From Planctomycetaceae bacterium (lineage in GTDB: Bacteria; Planctomycetota; Planctomycetia; Planctomycetales; Planctomycetaceae): 5,328 nt of DNA. Below, piece after piece: positions 1-5,328 of this stretch (within the stretch, counting starts at the first letter, position 1; each line of letters opens with the position of its first letter). The translations under genes and the position numbers were made by a program. The notes beneath the pieces are model-generated. The model ran no database searches. It was not told the origin of the DNA and saw only the letters and a program-made list of their open reading frames with translations. The stretch is from positions 1-5,328 of the forward strand of contig CANJZR010000304.1 in the NCBI GenBank assembly GCA_947479075.1, written 5' to 3'.

Positions 1-385
1 ACTCGGAGTTCGGCTCGACCTCTTCGGCCATCGGCAGCGGGCCGACATAGATATTCAACAGGTTCGTCAGACCGCTCTTGGTCCGTAAGCGGCAACGGAA
101 CGATCCAATCGGGGCATTGGCTTCCGCTTTGACGCGGACCTTGACGGTGGCACCATTCGCGTCGGCCGGGACTTCCAGCTTCACAACCGAAAGGCCCGGA
201 TCGTAAATCAGCAGCTCCTCGGCATCCTGCAGGTTGCCACCCTGCAGTACGAGGTCAGCTTCGGTCCCGCGTTGCACGCCGTGCGGGAGGATGTTGCCCA
301 GGCTGGGGGCAGCTGCCCTTGAGACTGAGACAAGGCCAGAGAACAACAGGGTTGTTGTCAGGAGAATACGGAACATTGAAGGCAT
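1..385 (-). CDS. Secreted PPC-type (pre-peptidase C-terminal) domain protein, N-terminal part only
   Basis: Partial gene: the first 128 codons are present, then the frame runs off the left edge with no stop. The start is the ATG at 385-383, preceded by a purine-rich ribosome site (389-396); a second in-frame ATG at 376-374 is too far from that site to be preferred. Residues 1-26 form a Sec-type signal peptide: a lone Arg at 6, a hydrophobic run at about 7-22 and small residues (SRAAA) for cleavage at about 24-26. The mature part begins PSLGNILPHGVQRGTEADL and continues as an apparent beta-rich domain. It reaches the acidic linker EEVEPNSE at residues 121-128, which in planctomycete proteins of this type directly precedes a PPC beta-sandwich. 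From family knowledge such proteins are exported, often follow a DUF1501 gene, and have no known activity. The PPC domain itself lies outside the window, so that name is inferred from the N-terminal pattern and the neighbours. Confidence 0.82.
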   Translation of the reverse strand, partial: MPSMFRILLTTTLLFSGLVSVSRAAAPSLGNILPHGVQRGTEADLVLQGGNLQDAEELLIYDPGLSVVKLEVPADANGATVKVRVKAEANAPIGSFRCRLRTKSGLTNLLNIYVGPLPMAEEVEPNSE

Positions 386-388
386 GGG

Positions 389-396
389 CCTTCCTC
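389..396 (-). promoter_or_regulatory. Ribosome binding site of the secreted PPC-type protein gene
   Basis: On the minus strand GAGGAAGG ends 3 nt before the ATG at 385, and its AGGA core (395-392) is 6 nt from it. This is the clearest Shine-Dalgarno sequence in the window and decides the start: the alternative ATG at 376 would be 15 nt from the AGGA core. Confidence 0.65.
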
Positions 397-620
397 GCTT
401 GTATGACTGCGGAATTGGTCCGAACATCGGTGGGATGTGGCGCTCGGACGCGGGGAAGCTCCGTCAGAGAAGGGCTCTGTCGGTCCAATCGACCTGTTGA
501 ATTTCCAACAACCGGTCGGCAGCAGTGCAGTACTCTTGGGCCGCTCACTCTTCATCCATGATGGGGAGCGGTTGCTCTCAATGTCTTGGCAACCTGTGCG
601 AGCGGACAGGTCGCTGCAAA

Positions 621-657
621 CGCAATTTCCACCTGGGAGTGCCAGGTGGAAATTGCG
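621..657 (-). terminator. Perfect 16-bp hairpin after the DUF1501 stop, probable terminator or mRNA 3' end
   Basis: The arms CGCAATTTCCACCTGG (621-636) and CCAGGTGGAAATTGCG (642-657) are exact reverse complements around a 5-nt loop (637-641). Reading leftward, the stem begins 10 nt after the DUF1501 stop codon (670-668). Only a short T run follows it (TTTGC, 620-616), so it is not a strong classical terminator. It may end transcription weakly, or protect the 3' end of the DUF1501 message while some transcription continues into the secreted-protein gene. The rest of the 386-667 gap shows no gene I can support and no convincing promoter on the minus strand. Confidence 0.6.
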
Positions 658-667
658 AGTCGAATTG

Positions 668-1993
668 TTAGGCCAGCAGATCCTGGATCACGTCGCCGCC
701 ATCCACGATTTCAATCGGGCGATCGCCAGGAGCCATCAGCTCCTTATCGGCGACGATGCCCAAGCAGTGGTAAACCGTGGTGAACAGGTTCTCAACGGTG
801 ACCGGGTTTTCATCGGGCTCGCTGGCTGTCGTGTTCGAGGTGCCGTAGACAAAGCCCTTCTTGATACCGCCACCGGCGAGACCGACGCTGAAGACCTTGG
901 GCCAGTGGTCGCGACCAGCGGTACCGTTGATCTTGGGCGTACGGCCGAATTCCGAGGAAACCATGACCAGCGTGCTGTCGAGCAGCCCGCGCTGTTCCAG
1001 ATCGAGGATCAGACGGGAGAAGGCCTGGTCGAACTGTGGCATCTGGTTGCGGAAACCGGCGACGATCTGATCGTGCATGTCCCAGCCACCGTAGGTCAGA
1101 TTCACCAATCGCACGCCCGCTTCGACCAGTCGGCGTGCCAGCAGCATGCGGGCACCCGCCGTGTTGCGACCATACTCGTCACGCAGGGCAGCGGGCTCCG
1201 CTTCCAGGTTGAATGCTTCGCGAGCCTGTGGCGAAGAGATCAGCGAGTATGCACTCTCGTAGAACGAGTTCATCGCGGTGATCTTGTCCGACTTCTCCTT
1301 CGTGGTGAAGTGAGCGTTGACTGCTTCAAGGGCCGAGCGACGGGTGGCGAACCGGCTCTCATCGACACCGTTGGGCAGATTGAGGTCCCGTACGCGGAAG
1401 CCCCCGTCGGCGGGATCACTGCCGAGGCTGAACGGAGCGAACGCCGAGCTCAGGTATCCGCTGCCCGCGAATTCGGTGGGCATGCTCGGAACGCAAACGT
1501 AAGGCGGCAGGTTGTTCCGTGAACCGAACTCGTGCGAGATCACCGAGCCGATGCTCGGGAACTGCAGGGCGGGACTCGGGCGATACCCGGTGAACATGTT
1601 GTGCGTGCCGCGCTCGTGGGCGGCTTCGCCGTGGGTCATGGAGCGGATGATTGTCATCCGGTTGGCGACCTGAGAGGTCTTGGCCAGAGTTTCGCCGAAC
1701 AGAACGCCATCGACGTTCGTCTGGACCTGTCGCATTTCCCCACGATATTCGATCGGGGCGTAAGGCTTCGGATCGAACGATTCCTGATGAGCCATACCGC
1801 CCGGCAGGAAGATATGAATGATCGACTTCGCCTTGCCTTCGAAGTTCTGATACTGCTTCAACTCAGCACGAGCTTCGGACTGGAGCAGCTGGGGCAACGT
1901 AAGCCCCGCTCCGGCGATCATGCCAACCTGAAGAAAACCTCGACGCGATAACTGATGAAAATGACGTGGACTGCAACCGGGGACTTTGTTCAT
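668..1993 (-). CDS. DUF1501 family protein with twin-arginine signal, alkaline-phosphatase-like fold
   Basis: Complete gene of 441 residues, a usual length for the family. I start it at the ATG at 1993-1991 because the protein then opens with a proper Tat signal: SRRGFL at residues 16-21 (Arg17-Arg18), a hydrophobic stretch at about 21-37, and an ARA cleavage site at 41-43. The frame is open further upstream (to a GTG at 2152, with an ATG at 2074), but this would put 53 unrelated residues before the Tat motif; no candidate start has a good ribosome site. Visible family motifs are LPGG (63-66), SFDPKP (72-77), THGEAAHERGTHNMFTGYRP (120-139), GWDMHD (303-308), EFGRTPK (348-354), GRDHWP (360-365) and a C-terminal APGDRPIEIVDGG. 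Their Asp/His residues suit the metal-binding core of the sulfatase/alkaline-phosphatase fold to which DUF1501 is related, but no substrate is established. It is predicted to be exported folded, with metal possibly loaded beforehand. The next gene on the same strand is the secreted PPC-type protein, 282 nt downstream. Confidence 0.93.
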   Translation of the reverse strand: MNKVPGCSPRHFHQLSRRGFLQVGMIAGAGLTLPQLLQSEARAELKQYQNFEGKAKSIIHIFLPGGMAHQESFDPKPYAPIEYRGEMRQVQTNVDGVLFGETLAKTSQVANRMTIIRSMTHGEAAHERGTHNMFTGYRPSPALQFPSIGSVISHEFGSRNNLPPYVCVPSMPTEFAGSGYLSSAFAPFSLGSDPADGGFRVRDLNLPNGVDESRFATRRSALEAVNAHFTTKEKSDKITAMNSFYESAYSLISSPQAREAFNLEAEPAALRDEYGRNTAGARMLLARRLVEAGVRLVNLTYGGWDMHDQIVAGFRNQMPQFDQAFSRLILDLEQRGLLDSTLVMVSSEFGRTPKINGTAGRDHWPKVFSVGLAGGGIKKGFVYGTSNTTASEPDENPVTVENLFTTVYHCLGIVADKELMAPGDRPIEIVDGGDVIQDLLA

Positions 1994-2057
1994 AGGTCGA
2001 CCAACTTTTGAAATACGAGGTGGGCTATGGGAGTCAGGCCATGGACCGTAGGAGGGA

Positions 2058-2071
2058 CGGGTCGAAACCCG
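2058..2071 (-). other. Small UUCG-loop hairpin in the putative DUF1501 leader
   Basis: On the minus strand CGGGT and ACCCG flank the loop TTCG, giving a 5-bp stem with a UUCG loop in RNA, about 65-78 nt upstream of the chosen DUF1501 start. UUCG tetraloops are unusually stable, although the closing pair here is U-A and not the optimal C-G. It would be part of the 5' leader if transcription starts near 2154. The function is unknown and chance occurrence is possible. Confidence 0.35.
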
Positions 2072-2151
2072 CATGAGCACTAGGCAGGACTCGGAGGGAA
2101 CACCAACTTGAACCTGACATGAACCACATTTCCGGGGAGGATATGCATTCA

Positions 2152-2202
2152 CTTGACAAGATTCTTTGAAACTTTTTGGCGAGTTTCAATCCCAATGTCA
2201 AG
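2152..2202. repeat. Nested inverted repeat (two concentric dyads), possible operator
   Basis: The outer arms CTTGACA (2152-2158) and TGTCAAG (2196-2202) are exact reverse complements. They enclose inner arms TTGAAACT (2166-2173) and AGTTTCAA (2182-2189), also exact, around an 8-nt centre. The segments between outer and inner arms are 7 and 6 nt, so the whole is almost symmetric about one point. The candidate leftward promoter lies within it, so a dimeric or tetrameric regulator could block it, or the DNA could extrude as a cruciform. Both roles are inferred; only the symmetry is observed. Confidence 0.6.
2161..2189 (-). promoter_or_regulatory. Candidate sigma70-type promoter for the DUF1501 gene
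   Basis: On the minus strand TTGAAA (2189-2184, 5 of 6 matches to the -35 consensus) is followed after 17 nt by AAGAAT (2166-2161, 4 of 6 matches to the -10 consensus). Transcription would start near 2154 and leave a leader of about 160 nt before the DUF1501 start. The -35 box is one inner arm of the nested dyad and the spacer and -10 cover the other arm, so binding there would occlude polymerase. Planctomycete promoters are poorly defined, so this is tentative. Confidence 0.35.
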
Positions 2203-2234
2203 CATCAATATGTTTTGATGTGGCGGTTTCATCA
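2203..2234. repeat. Alternating CATCA/TGATG half-sites
   Basis: CATCAA (2203-2208) and TTGATG (2215-2220) form a 6-bp inverted repeat around 6 nt. TGATG (2216-2220) then pairs again with CATCA (2230-2234) across 9 nt. The result is three half-sites of alternating orientation with starts 13-14 bp apart, immediately next to the nested dyad. This is the kind of spacing seen in multi-site operators, but no known regulator motif is recognised. Confidence 0.4.
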
Positions 2235-2454
2235 GACATTAACCAATTCTTATCGGCGCAGGTCGACTTCTGACTTAAAGTGTTCTGTTTGGTGTAATTA
2301 TGTCCACTTTGTGGTGCGTGAAGCCGCAAATGATATTCTGTCAAGAAGTTGTAAAGAAATGTTCGGGCTTTCCTCCCGTCAAAATCACCGCTAGACTATT
2401 TTCCCCGCTCGAATCCTCCAGGCACGCGGTCCATACAATGACTGGTGGGTTCTC

Positions 2455-2481
2455 TCAGTTGAGCTGTGCTCAGTCAACTGA
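2455..2481 (+). repeat. Inverted repeat upstream of typA with a competing inner stem
   Basis: The arms TCAGTTGA (2455-2462) and TCAACTGA (2474-2481) are exact reverse complements around 11 nt. A second stem, TGAGC (2460-2464) with GCTCA (2468-2472) around TGT, overlaps the first arm, so the two cannot form together. It lies 113-139 nt before the typA start and would be in the 5' leader if the promoter is further upstream. It could be a protein-binding dyad or an RNA switch; there is no T run after it, so it is not a classical attenuator. Confidence 0.4.
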
Positions 2482-2579
2482 CCCTCCGCGAAATATCAAC
2501 CTCTGCCACTTGTGTGCCACATCGATCTGGTCGACACCAGCTTCGACCGATCAGTCTCCAATTTCCTCGTTTGTAGTCC

Positions 2580-2583
2580 AGGA
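2580..2583 (+). promoter_or_regulatory. Probable weak ribosome binding site of typA
   Basis: AGGA ends 10 nt before the ATG at 2594. It is weak and slightly distant, but it supports the start chosen from protein family length. Confidence 0.4.
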
Positions 2584-2593
2584 CACCCGTCCC

Positions 2594-4420
2594 ATGCGTC
2601 GTGAAGAGATTCGTAACATCGCCATTATCGCCCACGTTGACCATGGGAAGACCACCCTCGTCGATGCACTCATGAAGCAGAGCGGACAATTCCGCGATGC
2701 TGAGCTGACTCAAGAGTGCCTGCTCGACTCCAATGATCTGGAGCGTGAACGCGGGATCACGATCCTCGCGAAGAACATCGCGATCTCCTACAAGGGCGTG
2801 AAGATCAACATCATCGACACCCCCGGCCACGCCGACTTCGGGGGCGAAGTCGAACGCGTCCTCCGGATGGCGGACGGTGCCCTGATGCTCGTCGACGCTG
2901 CCGAAGGCCCCAAGCCACAGACCCGCTTCGTGCTGACCAAGGCTCTGCAGGTCGGTCTCAAGCCGCTGATCGTCGTCAACAAGATTGACCGACCTGACAG
3001 CCGCGCTGATGACGTGATCTTCGAAACCATGCATCTGATGGAAGAACTCGGTGCCGAAGATGTCACCAACCTGCCGCACATCTACGCCAGCGGCCGCGCG
3101 GGTTACGCGAGCGATGATCCGACGGCACGGTCCGGCGATATGGCTCCGCTGCTTGATATGGTGCTGGCAAACATTCCTGCTCCCGAAGTCAATCTGGACG
3201 TTCCGTTCCGCATGAGCGTCACCTCGCTGATGTGGTCCAAGTACGTGGGCCGTATTGCAGTGGGACGAATCTTCTGTGGCCAGGTCAAGCCCGGTCAGAA
3301 GGTCGCTGTGTTGCGTGAAGACGGCACGATCGTCAACGAGACCGTCGAGACCATCGAACTCTTCGCCAAGCTGGGACGCGAAAAGGTTGATATCGCTGTG
3401 GCTGGTGACATCGTCGCCATCACTGGTCTGCCGGGCGTCGAAATCGGCGACACGATCGCCACTGCCGAAGACCTGACCCCGTTGCCCCGCATCAAGGTCG
3501 ACGAGCCGACGCTCTCGATGACCTTCACCATCAATACGTCGCCGCTGGTCGGCAAGAGCGGCAAGTTCCTGACCAGTCGCCACCTGCGTGAGCGTCTGGC
3601 CCGCGAACTCGAATCGAACGTCGCCCTCAAGGTCGAAGACACCGATCAGAAGGAATGCTTCCGCGTCTCCGGACGTGGACTGCTGCACTTGTCGGTGCTC
3701 ATCGAGACCATGCGTCGCGAAGGCTTCGAACTCTCGGTCGGTAAGCCCGAAGTCATCCGCAAGCAGATCGACGGCGTCTGGCACGAGCCCTTCGAAATCC
3801 TCGAAGTCGACGTGCCCCAGGTCGACGTCGGCTCGGTCATCGAAATCGTCTCGACCCGCAAGGGCCAGATGACCGACATGACAGCTGGTCAGGGTTCACA
3901 CACCCACCTCGTCTTCACGATCCCTGCCCGTGGTCTGATTGGACTGCGGACCCGGTTGCTCAACGCGACCAAGGGTGAGGCGATCATGCATCACCAGTTC
4001 GACAAGTATCTGCCCGTCGAAGGGGAGCTCCCCCGCCGCAAGAATGGTGTGCTCGTCTCCCAGGAAACCGGTCGCACCACAGCCTTCGCTCTCTTCAAAC
4101 TGCAGGAGCGGGCCGCGTTCTTCGTCGGTGCCGGTGTGGATGTTTATGAGGGCATGATCGTGGGCGAAAATGCTCGCGATAACGACCTCGTCGTCAACCC
4201 GGTCCGCGAAAAGAAGCTGACCAACATGCGGTCGAGCGGTGCCGATGAAATGATCCAGCTGGAGCCGCCGCGCGACTTGTCGCTGGAACTCGCCCTCGAG
4301 TACATCGAGGCCGACGAGTACGTCGAGATCACTCCCGACGCGATCCGTCTCCGCAAGATCCTCCTCACCGAAAACGAGCGCAAACGCGGTAACCGTTCCC
4401 TCCTCGTCGGTGCGGGCTGA
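2594..4420 (+). CDS. typA: Translational GTPase TypA/BipA
   Basis: Complete gene of 608 residues, the normal length for TypA, a ribosome-associated GTPase related to EF-G and linked in other bacteria to 50S assembly and to growth in cold or stress. The start at 2594 gives MRREEIRNIAIIAHVDHGKT, the canonical N-terminus. G motifs: AHVDHGKTT (13-21), RERGIT (51-56), DTPGHADF (75-82, His79 being the expected catalytic His) and NKID (129-132); the fifth is probably the ASG at 165-167. EF-Tu/EF-G domain II follows from about residue 200, then domains III and V with RGLIGLRTR at 446-454. The TypA-specific C-terminal domain starts near RKNGVL (482-487) and contains KKLTNMR (540-546) and the terminal LTENERKRGNR. 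All key residues are present and the frame is intact. The gene stands alone on the plus strand, divergent from DUF1501 and convergent with DUF1553, and ends in its own terminator. The open frame continues upstream to 2300, but those 98 residues look like translated intergenic DNA. Confidence 0.97.
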   Translation: MRREEIRNIAIIAHVDHGKTTLVDALMKQSGQFRDAELTQECLLDSNDLERERGITILAKNIAISYKGVKINIIDTPGHADFGGEVERVLRMADGALMLVDAAEGPKPQTRFVLTKALQVGLKPLIVVNKIDRPDSRADDVIFETMHLMEELGAEDVTNLPHIYASGRAGYASDDPTARSGDMAPLLDMVLANIPAPEVNLDVPFRMSVTSLMWSKYVGRIAVGRIFCGQVKPGQKVAVLREDGTIVNETVETIELFAKLGREKVDIAVAGDIVAITGLPGVEIGDTIATAEDLTPLPRIKVDEPTLSMTFTINTSPLVGKSGKFLTSRHLRERLARELESNVALKVEDTDQKECFRVSGRGLLHLSVLIETMRREGFELSVGKPEVIRKQIDGVWHEPFEILEVDVPQVDVGSVIEIVSTRKGQMTDMTAGQGSHTHLVFTIPARGLIGLRTRLLNATKGEAIMHHQFDKYLPVEGELPRRKNGVLVSQETGRTTAFALFKLQERAAFFVGAGVDVYEGMIVGENARDNDLVVNPVREKKLTNMRSSGADEMIQLEPPRDLSLELALEYIEADEYVEITPDAIRLRKILLTENERKRGNRSLLVGAG

Positions 4421-4431
4421 TTGTCCGTGTC

Positions 4432-4485
4432 ATCGAGAGAGGCACGGCGTGAGCCTGCCGGGGAGCTGGTCTCTAAACTCTCGAT
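4432..4485 (+). repeat. Long-range inverted repeat in the typA 3' region
   Basis: ATCGAGAG (4432-4439) and CTCTCGAT (4478-4485) are exact reverse complements around 38 nt. The enclosed sequence can fold a smaller bulged hairpin: GGCAC (4441-4445) pairs with GTGAGCC (4449-4455), leaving one unpaired A (4452) and a 3-nt loop. It starts 12 nt after the typA stop. Together with the two hairpins that follow, it gives a strongly structured 3' untranslated tail. Confidence 0.45.
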
Positions 4486-4512
4486 TCCTTCTAAACCGTC
4501 TCGTGAAAGTCG

Positions 4513-4538
4513 GTCTCTGCAACCCCCGTTGCAGAGAC
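4513..4538 (+). repeat. Perfect 11-bp hairpin upstream of the typA terminator
   Basis: GTCTCTGCAAC (4513-4523) and GTTGCAGAGAC (4528-4538) pair exactly around a CCCC loop. No T run follows in either direction, so it is not itself an intrinsic terminator. It lies 11 nt before the terminator stem and may stabilise the typA 3' end, or act as a pause or processing site for transcripts arriving from the convergent DUF1553 gene. Confidence 0.6.
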
Positions 4539-4549
4539 GCTTCACCGCT

Positions 4550-4577
4550 CAGCAGGCTTAGGCCTGCTGTTTTTTTT
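4550..4577 (+). terminator. Intrinsic terminator of typA
   Basis: The 8-bp GC-rich stem CAGCAGGC (4550-4557) with GCCTGCTG (4562-4569) around TTAG is followed at once by eight T residues (4570-4577). This is the standard rho-independent form for plus-strand transcription. It lies about 130 nt after the typA stop and 8 nt before the end of the convergent gene. On the minus strand no T run follows the stem, so it should act in one direction. Confidence 0.9.
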
Positions 4578-4585
4578 GGTGCAGA

Positions 4586-5328
4586 TCATCGCCTCATCAG
4601 CATCTCATCGAGGTTCAAAACGACATTTCCGATGATCGTCCATGTGGCCAGTTCCACCGGGTCCTGGCCTTCGGGGATCGGGCCGAGGGGCTCGCTGGCG
4701 AGCTGTATGGCTGACTCGGGATGAGCGGCAGCACGGGTCCGGGCAGTGTCGTAGAGCTGAATCAGGCGGGCCAGTTCTTCGGCGTGCGGCTCGCGTGCGG
4801 TGCAGTGGCGGAAGAGCCGTTTGGCTCGCTCGGCGGGAGTGCCTTCCCACTTCACGACTTGCCGTGCGAGGTTCTGGGCCGCTTCCAGGTGAACGGGATC
4901 GTTGAGAGTCGCAAGAGCCTGCAGCGGAGTGTTGGTACGGATCCGCCGCACGGTACAGACTTCGCGGTTTGGTGCATCGAACGCAGCCATGGCCGGATAG
5001 GGACTCGATCGTCGGAACTGAGTATAGATCGCTCGACGGTAGCGGTCCTCTCCGGCACTGGTCTCCCAGTCCGTACTGCCACCGAATGCCGCATTCAGTC
5101 CGAGCTTCGGCTGTGGCGGACGAACGGGTGGGCCGTACATCTTGGGGCTGAGCAATCCGCCCAGTGCGAGTGACTGGTCGCGAATCATTTCAGCGGTCAT
5201 GCGGAAGCGTGGTCCGCGTGCCAGCCAGCGGTTGTCCGGGTCGAGGTCGAGCCGGTCGGGCGTGACCTTCGAGGTCTGGCGATAGGTCGCCGATGTCACA
5301 AGATGCTTCAGCATCTGTTTCATATCCC
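4586..5328 (-). CDS. DUF1553 (PSD1-type, planctomycete cytochrome C-associated) protein, C-terminal part
   Basis: Partial gene: the frame is open to the right edge and ends at the TGA at 4588-4586, so the last 246 residues are visible. The first full codon is Asp (5326-5324), and the two bases before it fit a Trp codon, matching the WDxKxMLKxxVTSATYRQ pattern of the family; the Met at 5323 is internal, not a start. Clear DUF1553 motifs follow: TSATYRQTS, LDPDNRWLARGPRFR, AEMIRDQSLALGGLLSPKMY, GEDRYRRAIYTQFRRSSPYP, FDAPNREVCTVRRIRTNTP, LQALATLNDP, and the terminal NVVLNLDEMLMRR. Full-length members are usually about 700-1100 residues, with a DUF1549 domain and often a c-type haem domain upstream, outside this window. 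They are predicted to be exported; the activity is unknown. Such genes normally sit directly before a DUF1501 gene on the same strand; here typA lies between them. Confidence 0.95.
   Translation of the reverse strand, partial: DMKQMLKHLVTSATYRQTSKVTPDRLDLDPDNRWLARGPRFRMTAEMIRDQSLALGGLLSPKMYGPPVRPPQPKLGLNAAFGGSTDWETSAGEDRYRRAIYTQFRRSSPYPAMAAFDAPNREVCTVRRIRTNTPLQALATLNDPVHLEAAQNLARQVVKWEGTPAERAKRLFRHCTAREPHAEELARLIQLYDTARTRAAAHPESAIQLASEPLGPIPEGQDPVELATWTIIGNVVLNLDEMLMRR

Larger units (their letters stand above)
1994..2593. other. 600-nt divergent intergenic region between the DUF1501 gene and typA
   Basis: No supported gene lies here. The part from about 2150 to 2400 is visibly more AT-rich than the flanking coding DNA, as expected for a control region. 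It holds a candidate leftward promoter (2161-2189) inside a nested dyad (2152-2202), a chain of alternating CATCA/TGATG half-sites (2203-2234), a small hairpin in the putative DUF1501 leader (2058-2071), and a dyad in the putative typA leader (2455-2481). A direct repeat of TGAACC (2109-2114 and 2120-2125) has an 11-bp period. I could not identify a convincing rightward promoter for typA. The typA frame is open back to an ATG at 2300, but the added residues do not resemble any part of the TypA family. Confidence 0.7.

Noticed and set aside
255..548. A 97-codon minus-strand open frame spanning the gap before the secreted-protein gene
   Set aside because: It overlaps the signal-peptide region of the secreted protein in another frame and its product has no family features.
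437..1522. A 361-codon plus-strand open frame antisense to DUF1501
   Set aside because: It covers the DUF1501 gene on the opposite strand; its product shows no family motifs, while the minus strand encodes an unmistakable DUF1501 protein. GC-rich codon use leaves such antisense frames open.
1994..2152. An N-terminal extension of DUF1501 from the GTG at 2152 or the ATG at 2074
   Set aside because: The extra residues would precede the twin-arginine motif by more than the usual short n-region, are not family-like, and have no ribosome site.
2153..2158. A perfect TTGACA (-35) on the plus strand as a typA promoter
   Set aside because: No acceptable -10 box lies 16-18 nt downstream (the sequence there is TTGGC-like), and the hexamer is explained as part of the outer dyad arm. 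The same applies to the mirrored TTGACA on the minus strand at 2201-2196.
2434..2439. TACAAT as a -10 box for typA
   Set aside because: It matches the consensus at 5 of 6 positions, but there is no -35-like sequence 16-18 nt upstream, so it is not reported as a promoter.
2474..3784. A 436-codon minus-strand open frame antisense to typA
   Set aside because: Its product is rich in Asp, Val, Gly and His with no recognisable domain, as expected from reading the complement of GC-rich codons. typA on the plus strand explains this DNA fully.
4721..5173. A 150-codon plus-strand open frame antisense to the DUF1553 gene
   Set aside because: No motif or ribosome site; the minus-strand DUF1553 protein is strongly supported across the same bases.

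Overview
The window reads as a piece of a planctomycete chromosome. Three of its four genes (a Tat-exported DUF1501 protein, a DUF1553-type protein of the planctomycete cytochrome/PSD1 group, and a secreted protein that looks like the start of a PPC-domain protein) belong to families that are heavily expanded in Planctomycetes and are commonly found side by side there. The coding regions are GC-rich, which produces long antisense open frames. Assignment below phylum level cannot be supported from this sequence alone.

Layout, left to right. Positions 1-385 (minus) hold the first 128 codons of a secreted protein that runs off the left edge. Positions 386-667 are a non-coding gap containing a perfect 16-bp hairpin just after the next gene's stop. 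Positions 668-1993 (minus) encode the complete DUF1501 protein with a twin-arginine signal. Positions 1994-2593 are a 600-nt divergent intergenic region with several inverted repeats and a candidate leftward promoter. Positions 2594-4420 (plus) encode a complete, ordinary-looking TypA/BipA translational GTPase. Positions 4421-4585 are a short convergent gap with stacked hairpins, one of which is a textbook intrinsic terminator for typA. Positions 4586-5328 (minus) encode the C-terminal ~246 residues of a DUF1553 protein that enters from the right edge.

How it fits together: read on the minus strand the order is DUF1553, then DUF1501, then the PPC-type secreted protein, which from family knowledge is the usual order of a planctomycete cell-surface/export cassette of unknown function. 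Here the housekeeping gene typA sits between the first two members in the opposite orientation, so the cassette cannot be one transcript. This split cassette, together with the dyad-rich divergent control region, is the most notable thing in the window. I see no mobile element, CRISPR array, tRNA, rRNA or clearly new multi-gene system; most of the region is conventional.
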